Shown here: positions 25,759 to 33,699 of the stretch, piece after piece
How positions within the stretch are numbered: the first letter of the stretch is position 1
Layout: each line of letters begins with the position of its first letter
Assembly: GCF_001189235.2 (NCBI RefSeq)
Contig: NZ_LFIP02000011.1
Coordinates: 62,001-126,000, forward strand
Source of the DNA: Bradyrhizobium embrapense
GTDB taxonomy: Bacteria > Pseudomonadota > Alphaproteobacteria > Rhizobiales > Xanthobacteraceae
Reading direction: 5' to 3'
Length of the DNA: 64,000 nucleotides
Translations under genes and position numbers: made by a program
The notes under the pieces: generated by a model
What the model was told of the DNA's origin: nothing
Databases searched by the model: none
The model's input: the letters and a program-made list of their open reading frames with translations, nothing else

Positions 25759-26745
25759 CTATTCCTCCACCCGGGTCCGCGCGATGATCTCGGCGGCGCC
25801 CTTCGCGAGCAGGTCCATGCCGACGGCGCGGCCGAGTTCGCGCGGCCGGTCCGCCGGTCCTCGCCGGGCCACCTGGATGAAGCCGGCACCGGCCTCGTCG
25901 AGCACCGAGGCGCGCAGGGTCAGCTCGCCTCCGGCGAGCGTGGCGTGGCCGGCGATCGGCGAATTGCAATGGCCGTTGAGCACCCACAGCACCTCGCGCT
26001 CGGCCTCGGCGGCAAGCCGCGACGGCGCATTGTCGATTGCAGCAAGCCGCGCCCGCGTCGCCCAGTCGGTCTCGACGCACTCGACCGCAACGATGCCCTG
26101 GCCCACGGCCGGCAGCATCTCGTCGAAGGAGAAATCATGGGCGATGCGCGCGGTCATGCCGATGCGGTCGAGGCCGGAACGTGCCATCACAAGCGCATCC
26201 GCCGGCCCCACCTCGCCGCCATCGGGCAGCCGCTGCTTGTCGCCGCGATCCAGTTTTGCAACGCGCGTGTCGGCGGCGCCGCGATAATGGATCACGGTCG
26301 CTTCCGGAAACAGCCGGCGCAGATAGGCCGCGCGGCGCACCGCGTTGGTGCCGATCATGAAGCCCTTGCCGCGCGCGGCGCGGAGCGTCTCCAGCGACAG
26401 GCCCGGCCGCAGCACGAGACTGTCATTGGCGGCGTCGCGCGCCAGCATCGCCGCGAGGACGAGCCCCGGCGTCTCCTCATTGCCCGGCACGTCCTTGAGC
26501 GAATGCATCGCCGCCTGCAGCGTGCCCGATCGCATGGCTTGGCGGATCTCGGCGACGAAGGCACCGCCCTTGCCGCCGTGACGCAGCAGCTTGCTGGTCT
26601 GGTCCTGGTCGCCGCGGGTCTCGAACTTGACGATTTCGACGGCAAGGTCGCTCGCCGAGGCGCGCAGCAGCCGCGCGACCTCGTCCGTCTGCGCCAGCGC
26701 CATCGCGCTCTTGCGCGTCCCTATCCGCAAAACCTGTCCCGACAC
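25759..26745 (-). CDS. hydroxymethylbilane synthase (HemC) family protein, divergent
   Basis: A 328-residue porphobilinogen-deaminase homologue with GTG start. Catalytic Asp is in AAMHSLKDVPG near residue 80, the paired Arg in GTNAVRRAAYL, further substrate Arg in YRGAADTRV, and the dipyrromethane-cofactor Cys in NGHCNSPIAG near residue 255. The framework departs from typical HemC (SLRGNV becomes HYRGAA, GTSSLRR becomes GTNAVRR), so it may be a second paralogue. The surrounding genes are not heme genes. It could still be the housekeeping enzyme. Confidence 0.8.
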   Translation of the reverse strand: MSGQVLRIGTRKSAMALAQTDEVARLLRASASDLAVEIVKFETRGDQDQTSKLLRHGGKGGAFVAEIRQAMRSGTLQAAMHSLKDVPGNEETPGLVLAAMLARDAANDSLVLRPGLSLETLRAARGKGFMIGTNAVRRAAYLRRLFPEATVIHYRGAADTRVAKLDRGDKQRLPDGGEVGPADALVMARSGLDRIGMTARIAHDFSFDEMLPAVGQGIVAVECVETDWATRARLAAIDNAPSRLAAEAEREVLWVLNGHCNSPIAGHATLAGGELTLRASVLDEAGAGFIQVARRGPADRPRELGRAVGMDLLAKGAAEIIARTRVEE

Positions 26746-26833
26746 GAAAGCTCCGCTGGCGTGATCATCAACGGCTGGGGATTAGAACAAAAGGTCAGTC
26801 AAAACAATGGTTTTTGCCCCGGCTTGGCCACGC

Positions 26834-27457
26834 TCAGGGAATCTCCTCGACCAGCGCCACGCCGGCCTCGCGCATCGCGGTGGTGGCAGCGGCAAGCGAA
26901 CCGCCGAGATCGATGCCGCGGCAGCCCGGCAGCACGACCGCCGTCTCGAAGCCGAGCCGCCGCGCATCGAGCGCCGAATACTGCACACAAAAATCCGTGG
27001 CGAGGCCGGCCATCACGACCCGCCTGAACCCACGCTCGCGCAGATAGCCGGCGAGCCCGGTCGGAGTTGTCCGGTCATTCTCGAAGAACGCCGAATAGGA
27101 ATCGATCGCGGCCCGGAACCCCTTGCGGATCACGAGCTCGGCCCGCTCGGTCGCAAGGTCCGGACGAAACGCGGCGCCCGCAGTGCCCTGGATGCAATGA
27201 TCCGGCCACAGCGTCTGCGGCCCATAGGGCATGGTGATCGATGAAAACGCCGCCGCGCCCGGATGCGAGATCGCAAACGAGCTGTGACCCGCTGGATGCC
27301 AATCCTGGGTCAACACGACATGATCGAAGTGCGCCGCGAGCCGGTTGACCACGGGCACCACGGCATCGCCGTCGGCCACCGCCAGCGCGCCGCCGGGGCA
27401 GAAATCGTTCTGCACGTCGATGATCAGCAAGAGATCGTCGGGCTGGATGTGCATCAC
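26834..27457 (-). CDS. pncA: nicotinamidase (PncA-like)
   Basis: A 207-residue cysteine hydrolase that converts nicotinamide to nicotinate in NAD salvage. The triad is visible: Asp in IDVQNDFCPGG, Lys in VIRKGF, and Cys in LATDFCVQYSALDA. The metal site is DWHPAGHSSF. The segment LWPDHCIQGTAGAAF is typical of nicotinamidase rather than other isochorismatase-like hydrolases. Its start overlaps the aspartate dehydrogenase stop by 4 bases, linking two NAD-related genes. Confidence 0.9.
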   Translation of the reverse strand: MMHIQPDDLLLIIDVQNDFCPGGALAVADGDAVVPVVNRLAAHFDHVVLTQDWHPAGHSSFAISHPGAAAFSSITMPYGPQTLWPDHCIQGTAGAAFRPDLATERAELVIRKGFRAAIDSYSAFFENDRTTPTGLAGYLRERGFRRVVMAGLATDFCVQYSALDARRLGFETAVVLPGCRGIDLGGSLAAATTAMREAGVALVEEIP

Positions 27458-28275
27458 GTGCCGATCCGCAACGATGCGCGCAGCTTGCGCAGGCAGGCGA
27501 TCACCGACAGCGCGGTGATGCGACCGGTCTTGGGGTTCTCCGAGGGGATGTTCTCGATCATCATCGAGAACCGTGCGGAATCGGAATCGACCTCGATGCG
27601 GTGGGTGTTGCGCGTCACCGTCGGATCCGCCCAGATCTCGACCCTTGTGCGATCGGGGCCGATGCCGGCGAGCGACAGCGCCACGGCGACGTTGAGATTG
27701 GCCGGAAAGCCCTTTGCGGCGTCGCGCGCGCTGCCCTCGAAGATGCGCAGCGGCTCGGTGATGCCTTCGATCCGGATGTTGTTCTCGACCAGATGCGGCG
27801 CGCCGACCAGGCCCGCGACCGGCTTTCTAGTCACCAGCTTCGCCGAATGGATGGTACCGATCGCCGCCGCGGTCACCGCATCGAGCCCGATCAGCGCGCC
27901 GGTCGGCACGATGATCTGGCCGCCATGGGCTTTGGCGAGATCGATCAGGTCCTCATTCTGCAACAGCGCGCCGACGCTGAGCACGACGGCGGTCTTGCCG
28001 CGCGCGACCACCGGCGCCACGATCGCGCGCACGACCTTGCTCGGCGCGCACTCGACCACGATGTCGGCGACATCAGCGAGCTCTTCGATCGGCACCAGCT
28101 TCGGCGCGGACTTGAGACCTTCGACCCAGGCGCGGTGCTTGTCGGGGCTGTTCGCGGACACCGCGACCAAGGTCAGGCCTTCGATGCCCCGATCGAGCGC
28201 CTTGACGACGTCCGTGCCGATTGCGCCGAGGCCGGCGACCGCAACCCGCGTCTTCGTCTTGCTGTCAGCCATCAT
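27454..28275 (-). CDS. nadX: L-aspartate dehydrogenase (NadX-like)
   Basis: A 273-residue NAD(P)-dependent dehydrogenase that turns aspartate into iminoaspartate, an alternative to NadB at the start of NAD synthesis. It has the Rossmann motif VAVAGLGAIG at residues about 11-20, the conserved VPTGALIGLDAVTAA, and the family catalytic end with THRIEVDSDSARFSMMIENI. It overlaps both neighbours by 4 bases (M20 peptidase upstream, nicotinamidase downstream). It might instead serve amino-acid catabolism. Confidence 0.88.
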   Translation of the reverse strand: MMADSKTKTRVAVAGLGAIGTDVVKALDRGIEGLTLVAVSANSPDKHRAWVEGLKSAPKLVPIEELADVADIVVECAPSKVVRAIVAPVVARGKTAVVLSVGALLQNEDLIDLAKAHGGQIIVPTGALIGLDAVTAAAIGTIHSAKLVTRKPVAGLVGAPHLVENNIRIEGITEPLRIFEGSARDAAKGFPANLNVAVALSLAGIGPDRTRVEIWADPTVTRNTHRIEVDSDSARFSMMIENIPSENPKTGRITALSVIACLRKLRASLRIGT

Positions 28276-29690
28276 TTCCCGCCAGCGAGCATTTTGACCA
28301 GACGATAGAGATATTCCTCGCCCTCGTAGAACGACTTGACCAGCACGCGCTCGTCCTTGCCGTGGGCGCGGTTGTCGTCGACATCGGATCCCAGCCCGGA
28401 ATGGCCGTAGGTCGGAATCCCGGCATTGCGCAGATAGCTGCCGTCGGTGGCGCCGGTGCTCATCACGGGGACGATTTCGGCATCGGGCCAGAACTCCTTC
28501 GACAGCTTCTCGATCGATCCCATCACCTCCTCGTTCAGCGGTGACGGCGGGCTCAGAACGGCCTTGCCGGTCGGGGTCACCTCGATCTGCTTGTCGGCGA
28601 GCACCCGCTCGATCGTCGCCTCAACGCCTTCGACCGGCTCGCCGGGCAGGATCCGGCAGTTCACCTTGGCGGTTGCCAGCTGCGGCAGCGCATTGATGGC
28701 GTGGCCGCCCTCCAGCATGGTCGCGACACAGGTGGTGCGGAGCTGCGCGTTGTAGCCCGGATTCTCCGACAACCGCGCCAGCGCCGCCGGGTCAGGCTGC
28801 GGCGCAAGGATCGCCTTGATATCGTCGGCATGCGACTTGTCGACCTCGGCGGTCTTGGCGAAGTAGATCCGGGTCGTCTCGTTGAGATTCATCGGGAAGT
28901 CGTATTTGGAGAGCCGCACCAGGCCCTCGGCGAGCCGATAGATCGCATTGTCCTTGCGCGGCAGCGAGCTGTGGCCACCACGATCCTTCACCGTGAGCAG
29001 GTAGCCGATCGAGACCTTCTCGCTGGTCTGCACGCTGTTACGGATCGCCTTGCCGTTCTTCAGGCCGACGCCGCCGCCTTCGTTGAGCGCGAACTCGGCA
29101 TCGATCAGGTCGCGGTGGTTCTTGATCAGCCACTGGATGCCGAGAGCGTTGGCATCGAGGATCTCCTCGTCGGTCTCGAGCGCGACGATGATGTCGCGAT
29201 CGGGCTTGTAGCCCTCCTTCTTGTAGCGGATCAGATTGGTGATGAAGGCCGACGCCATATACTTGTCGTCGCCGGAGCCGCGGCCGTAGAAATAGCCGTC
29301 CTGCTCGGTGAGCTTGAACGGGTCGACCGTCCAGTCCTCGCGAAGCCCAGGGACGACGTCGATATGGGCAACCAGGAGGATCGGCTTGCGCGCGCCGGAG
29401 CCGTGCAGCCGCGCCACCAGATTGCCCTTGTGAGGCGCCGGCGAGAACACGTGCACGTCGCTCTCGGGGAAGCCCGCGGCCCGGAGCCGCGCGCCCATCG
29501 CCTCGGCCGCCTTCTGGGTGTCGCCGGTCGCGGTGGTCGTGTTGATCTCGACCAGCTCCTGGTAGATGCCGCGGGCGAATTGCTGCTGCTCGGTCAGTCC
29601 CTGCGCGCCGGCGCCGGACGCGAGCAGGAGCGGCGCGACCGCTGCCGCAAGCTGCAGCGATCGAACCATGTTTCGGGTCTTGTGCGACAT
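28272..29690 (-). CDS. exported M20 family metallopeptidase
   Basis: A 472-residue zinc aminoacylase/carboxypeptidase-type enzyme. An N-terminal signal peptide (LQLAAAVAPLLLASGAGAQG) places it in the periplasm. Zinc ligands appear in VAHIDVVPG near residue 115 and GRGSGDDK, with catalytic acidic residues in TDEEILDANALG and a dimerisation domain after SIGYLLTVKDRGGHSS. The ATG at 29690 has GGGAGA upstream. It could release amino acids or dipeptide fragments for the oxidase encoded just upstream. Confidence 0.9.
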   Translation of the reverse strand: MSHKTRNMVRSLQLAAAVAPLLLASGAGAQGLTEQQQFARGIYQELVEINTTTATGDTQKAAEAMGARLRAAGFPESDVHVFSPAPHKGNLVARLHGSGARKPILLVAHIDVVPGLREDWTVDPFKLTEQDGYFYGRGSGDDKYMASAFITNLIRYKKEGYKPDRDIIVALETDEEILDANALGIQWLIKNHRDLIDAEFALNEGGGVGLKNGKAIRNSVQTSEKVSIGYLLTVKDRGGHSSLPRKDNAIYRLAEGLVRLSKYDFPMNLNETTRIYFAKTAEVDKSHADDIKAILAPQPDPAALARLSENPGYNAQLRTTCVATMLEGGHAINALPQLATAKVNCRILPGEPVEGVEATIERVLADKQIEVTPTGKAVLSPPSPLNEEVMGSIEKLSKEFWPDAEIVPVMSTGATDGSYLRNAGIPTYGHSGLGSDVDDNRAHGKDERVLVKSFYEGEEYLYRLVKMLAGGK

Positions 29691-29817
29691 CGTGCTCTCC
29701 CAGAATTCCACCATCTCGGGCGCGAATTCAGACAGGCGATACGCGTTTTGGCAAGACGCCGAGCCCTTCAATTTCCGCGCGCATGCCTAGCGCTTTCGCG
29801 CACGCTATTTGGGGTCC

Positions 29818-30306
29818 TTATTTCGCATCCTTGACCGCGATCACCTCGATCTCGACCAGGAAGCCGGGATTGGCAAGTGCGGCGACGCCGACCACCGAGC
29901 GCGCCGGCAGGTTCGGCTGGCTGCCGCCGAAGAACTGGGTGTAGCCCTCCATGAAGGCCTTGAAGTCCATCGGCGCCGCCGCGCTGTGCACCAGGAACAC
30001 CTGCATCTTGACGACGTCGCCCATGCCGAGCCCCTGGCCTTCCAGGATGGCCTTGATGCGGCCCAGCACGCCGACGGTCTGCGTCTTGGTGTCGCCATAG
30101 GCCTGCGGGCTCGACGGATCGGCATCCTTGTTGATGACCGGCGGCACCTGGCCGCTGACATAGACCGTCGTGGTGTTGCCGGTGACGGTCACGGCCTGCG
30201 CGATCGGGAATGTCGAGTTGGGAATCGGATGCCTGACCACGTCAGCCGAAGCGGCAGTTGCTATCGCCGACAGTGCGGCGCCCAACACGATACCGATGAA
30301 CTTCAT
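29818..30306 (-). CDS. exported RidA family (YjgF) protein
   Basis: A 162-residue RidA-fold protein, which in the cytosolic family hydrolyses reactive 2-imino or enamine acids to oxo acids and ammonia. Unusually for the family it has a clear signal peptide (MKFIGIVLGAALSAIATAAS, then ADVV). Family signs are VYVSGQVPP, GVLGRIKAILEGQGLGMGDVVKMQVFL (given as two parts: GVLGRIKAILEGQG and GMGDVVKMQVFL) and RSVVGVAALANPGFLVEIE. The conserved Arg of active RidA is present in ARSVVGV. It follows the cytochrome gene by 19 bases. Confidence 0.9.
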   Translation of the reverse strand: MKFIGIVLGAALSAIATAASADVVRHPIPNSTFPIAQAVTVTGNTTTVYVSGQVPPVINKDADPSSPQAYGDTKTQTVGVLGRIKAILEGQGLGMGDVVKMQVFLVHSAAAPMDFKAFMEGYTQFFGGSQPNLPARSVVGVAALANPGFLVEIEVIAVKDAK

Positions 30307-30325
30307 CGAACTCTCTCCAAAATGG

Positions 30326-30736
30326 TTAGCGGCGGGCGTCCTGGACGTCCTTGGTCGTCACCGCGTCCTGATAGCTGTTGCCGAAGTGCGTCCGCAGATA
30401 ATTCACAACCGCGGCGACCTGACCATCGGTCATCATGTCGCCGAATGCCGGCATGCCGCGGCGGCCGTTCACGACGAGGTAGATCGGATAGCTGCCGGTT
30501 TCGAGACTCTTGTTGCCGGCGAGCGAAGGATAGCTGCCGGCGCCGCTCGCGCCCGTCGCATCCGGCATGTGGCAGCCCTGGCAGACATTGCCGAACAGCT
30601 CTTCGCCGGTCATTTCCACGAAACGATAGCCCGAAGAGAAGGTGCGCTTGCCCGCCCCGCTGTCCTCGCCAAGCGCCGCGGTCGCCGACATGAGCGCCAG
30701 CGCCGCGATCACGGATGTTGCTGTCCGCACCATCAT
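30326..30736 (-). CDS. exported monoheme c-type cytochrome
   Basis: A 136-residue periplasmic electron carrier with signal peptide (MMVRTATSVIAALALMSATAALG). The heme site is CQGCH near residue 53 and the axial Met is in RRGMPAFGDMMTDGQ. It overlaps the FAD oxidase stop by 4 bases and is therefore co-translated with it. The likely role is to take electrons from the oxidase and pass them to the respiratory chain. An earlier in-frame start at 30940 lies inside the oxidase and is rejected. Confidence 0.92.
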   Translation of the reverse strand: MMVRTATSVIAALALMSATAALGEDSGAGKRTFSSGYRFVEMTGEELFGNVCQGCHMPDATGASGAGSYPSLAGNKSLETGSYPIYLVVNGRRGMPAFGDMMTDGQVAAVVNYLRTHFGNSYQDAVTTKDVQDARR

Positions 30737-32325
30737 GTCTTCACCACACGTTCGTGCAATCGGGTAATGGCATCGAGCGCCGACAGGATGGCGCCCTCCT
30801 GCCAGGCCGGAAGCTGCGAGGCATGCTCGCCCGCCAGCGCGATGCGGCCGTCGATCTGGCAGAGATTGCGGTAATGCTGCGCCCGTCCGGCTTCGGTCCA
30901 CTCGCCGGCGCAGCCGAGCGTGAACGGCACCCGATGCCACGCCACCGCGACGCCGTTCTCGAACTCGCTCTTGTACTGCGGATGGATCTTGGCGCCGAAC
31001 TCGACGGCGCTGGCGACCCGTTCGGCCGGTGTCATGGCGGTGAACTCGAAGGAATTGGCGCCCTCATACAGATAAGCGCCAAGCAGGACGCCGCGGCCGC
31101 CGCGGTTGAAGCCATAATTGGGATAACCGATATTGCGGATCGGCAGGTCGGTGTAGCTGATGCCGCCGTAGATCGCCTCGTCCTCTTCCCAGAACCGCCG
31201 CTTGAACTGCAGCCCGACCTTCACTGAGGCGGCGTAGGGCAAGGAATCGATCGCATTCTTCATCGGCCCGCTGACGTCGAGCGGCAGCTGGCTCAGGATC
31301 GGCAGCGGGATGGTGCAGATGCACCAGTCGGCGGTCGCCTGCTGCACCGCTGAGGGACTGGCGGTGTCGACATAGCTCACGGTGACGCCCGAGCCGTTCT
31401 GCTGGATCTGTGTCACCTTGGCGTTGTAGCGGATGAGATCGCCGACCTCGCGCACGAACGCCTTGCCGATCATGTCCATGCCGCCGACCGGCTGGAACAG
31501 AGTGGTCTGGAAATCGTAGCGCGCGTAGGACTGCAGATAGCGCCACATCCGCGACCGCAGCAGTTCCTGCAGCGAGACCGGGTCGCTGGGCAACGGATCG
31601 CCCATCAGGCCGCCGCCGGGATCGCGCGCATAACCGCGGACGTCGGCGGAGCGCAGATTGGCATTGTACTTGTAGTCGCGATCCAACGCGCCCCAATCGC
31701 GCAGCGCCTGCAGCAGGATCTCCTGATCTTCCTTGCTGACGAACTCGTCGAGCCTGCCCTGCTGGCCGACTTTCGCCAGCAGCTCCGAAACCCCGCCCTG
31801 GAAATCCGCCTTGATGCTGCGAAAGCGTTGCGGCTTGCCGTCGAATGCGCGCGTCGCGTGCACATAGGCATTGTGGTTGAGCTGGATGAAGGGTTCCAGC
31901 GTCACGTTGAGCCGGCGGCAATAGTCGAGCAGCGCGCGATGATGATAGGGAATCCGCCACGGGCCGGGATTGAGATAGAGCCCCTGCTCGAACTGGCAGG
32001 TCTGCCTGAAGCCGCCGAGCTCGGTAAAGCTGTCGCCGCCGCGGATCGTCCAGTTGCGGCCGCCGGCGCGGTTGTTGAATTCGAGGATCTGGACCTTGTA
32101 GCCGGCCTTGCGCAGCTCCAGCGCCGCCGTCATGCCGGCAAGCCCCGCGCCGAGAATCAGCACCGAAGCGCCCTTCACATCGCCCGCGAGCTTGAGCGGC
32201 CCCTTGTAGGCGGACTCGGATGCGAAGCCGAGGCTCGTCATCGCCTGATACATCGCCGAACTGCCGGCGATGGTCCCGATCAGCGCCAGCAAATCCCGCC
32301 GCCTGATCACAGATTCGTTCTGCAC
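30733..32325 (-). CDS. Tat-exported FAD-dependent amine/amino-acid oxidase
   Basis: A 530-residue flavoprotein with GTG start. Twin arginines in VIRRRDLLALIGTIAGSSA at residues 6-24 indicate Tat export of the folded enzyme. The FAD dinucleotide motif VLILGAGLAGMTAALELRKA is near residue 55, followed by GGRNWTIRGG. The C-terminal FAD contact is LAGEHASQLPAWQEGAILSA, as in monoamine and L-amino-acid oxidases. The overlapping cytochrome gene suggests that it acts as a dehydrogenase rather than an oxygen-using oxidase. Confidence 0.9.
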   Translation of the reverse strand: MQNESVIRRRDLLALIGTIAGSSAMYQAMTSLGFASESAYKGPLKLAGDVKGASVLILGAGLAGMTAALELRKAGYKVQILEFNNRAGGRNWTIRGGDSFTELGGFRQTCQFEQGLYLNPGPWRIPYHHRALLDYCRRLNVTLEPFIQLNHNAYVHATRAFDGKPQRFRSIKADFQGGVSELLAKVGQQGRLDEFVSKEDQEILLQALRDWGALDRDYKYNANLRSADVRGYARDPGGGLMGDPLPSDPVSLQELLRSRMWRYLQSYARYDFQTTLFQPVGGMDMIGKAFVREVGDLIRYNAKVTQIQQNGSGVTVSYVDTASPSAVQQATADWCICTIPLPILSQLPLDVSGPMKNAIDSLPYAASVKVGLQFKRRFWEEDEAIYGGISYTDLPIRNIGYPNYGFNRGGRGVLLGAYLYEGANSFEFTAMTPAERVASAVEFGAKIHPQYKSEFENGVAVAWHRVPFTLGCAGEWTEAGRAQHYRNLCQIDGRIALAGEHASQLPAWQEGAILSALDAITRLHERVVKT

Positions 32326-32449
32326 CCGCGTTCACCCAGCCACTGGTTTCGATGGCGAAGGGAAACGGTTGACGCGACCCGTGTCAAGAAAGCGCACGCG
32401 CTTGCACATGCACCCACACGCGCTTTTGATGCGTCACGCGACCGAACCA

Positions 32450-33202
32450 TCACACCACGCGTTCGAGTTGCACGCGCCGGCAGTCCATTTCGAAGTCGAG
32501 CCCGACCACCGGCGGCCGGTCGAAATGCCAGGTCAGGCCGTTGCGCAGTGCGCCGCGGCGGCCGAGCTCGCTTTCGAGCACTGGGTAGGCGTCATGCACG
32601 GTGTAGAGCTGCACCGCGGTGGTGTCGCGCCAGGAGGCGCCGAACGCGCTCATCCGGCGTTCCATCTCGCCAAGTACGAATTTGGCTTTGGCCAGGATGC
32701 CGGCCGGGCTGGTATCGCCGAGCGCGACGGTGTGATCGCGATAGTTGGCCTTGCCCTCGACCGACTCGCCGCTGCCGGCGACGACGAAGCTCGTCGGTGC
32801 GTCCTTCGCCGCCGGCACCGTGTAGCAGAAGGCGTGGAACGACGGCTCCGCGGGCGGATCGAGTTGTGGACAGACATTGCTGCGCGCCACCGGATTGACG
32901 CCGTCGCGCATCACGCCCCAGGCGATCAGCGTCTTGATGTAGATCTCGTTGAAGGCCTTGAACGCGTCCTCGGTGAACGGCGCCGGCGAGCGCAGTTCGC
33001 ACGCAGCGAACGCGGTCAGCGGACGGCCGGCGCCTTTGATGATGTCGGCAATCTTCTCGAAGCCCGCGCTCAGCGGCACAGGCTCGGAGAACCTGGCTCG
33101 CTCGATGGCATAACCGGGCAGCGCACCGATGCCACAGGAATACTGACTGACGCCAGGCATGAAGCGGTAGCCGCCGTTGGGAGCCCCGATGGTGTTGGTC
33201 AT
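32450..33202 (-). CDS. hypothetical protein, possibly aminomuconate-deaminase-like (RidA-type fold)
   Basis: A 250-residue protein without signal peptide. The C-terminal part (AVQLYTVHDAYPVLESELGR, then WHFDRPPVVGLDFEMDCRRV) looks like a RidA-fold trimer module, and the overall sequence resembles proteins annotated as 2-amino-5-chloromuconate deaminase (CnbZ) from memory; this name is tentative. It sits 124 bases upstream of the FAD oxidase on the same strand. Deamination of an imine or enamine would fit the context. Confidence 0.55.
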   Translation of the reverse strand: MTNTIGAPNGGYRFMPGVSQYSCGIGALPGYAIERARFSEPVPLSAGFEKIADIIKGAGRPLTAFAACELRSPAPFTEDAFKAFNEIYIKTLIAWGVMRDGVNPVARSNVCPQLDPPAEPSFHAFCYTVPAAKDAPTSFVVAGSGESVEGKANYRDHTVALGDTSPAGILAKAKFVLGEMERRMSAFGASWRDTTAVQLYTVHDAYPVLESELGRRGALRNGLTWHFDRPPVVGLDFEMDCRRVQLERVV

Positions 33203-33699
33203 GGTGCCTCTGTTGGATACGGTCGTCGCGATGATGTTCTGCCAGGGAGGATACGCTGGAATATTGCGATGTCATCACCGCTGACTACCAGTCCCTGCTT
33301 TCGCAGGGACGACAATGCTTTGCGCAGCCGCCGAGCCAAACGTTCGGGTTCTCGCGGCATGATTTGCCGAGGCCTGCATCTCGTTCCCCCTTTTCACCTC
33401 GAAGAGGGCGCAGGGAAAGCGAAAGGGCTTGCGCCGTGGGGCAACGCAGTGGGCGCGCGCACGTGAGGCGGGCACCGGCGGCCGGGTTCCCTCTCCCGTT
33501 GCGGGAGAGGGTTAGGGAGAGGGGTGCTACACGACGGGCTCTCTCCGAATTTATCAAACAGCAAGCGAACGAAATTGCGAGGGCGCGCCCTCATCGATCG
33601 TCGCGCCCGGGGCCACCCCTCACCCCACCCTCTCCCGCAACGGGAGAGGGAGCCCAAGAGACGTGCTCAACTCACAACATTCCGCGGCATCTCGCGCCC
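33203..33699. repeat. 497-bp gene-free gap with dispersed palindromes
   Basis: The gap contains three hairpins: TCCCTGC-TTTC-GCAGGGA at 33292-33309, CCCTCTCCCG-TTG-CGGGAGAGGG at 33489-33511, and the same stem with CAA at 33628-33650. The last two face each other as an imperfect inverted pair about 115 bases apart. They match the repeat type seen at 16055. No gene with convincing coding character is seen. Confidence 0.7.
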
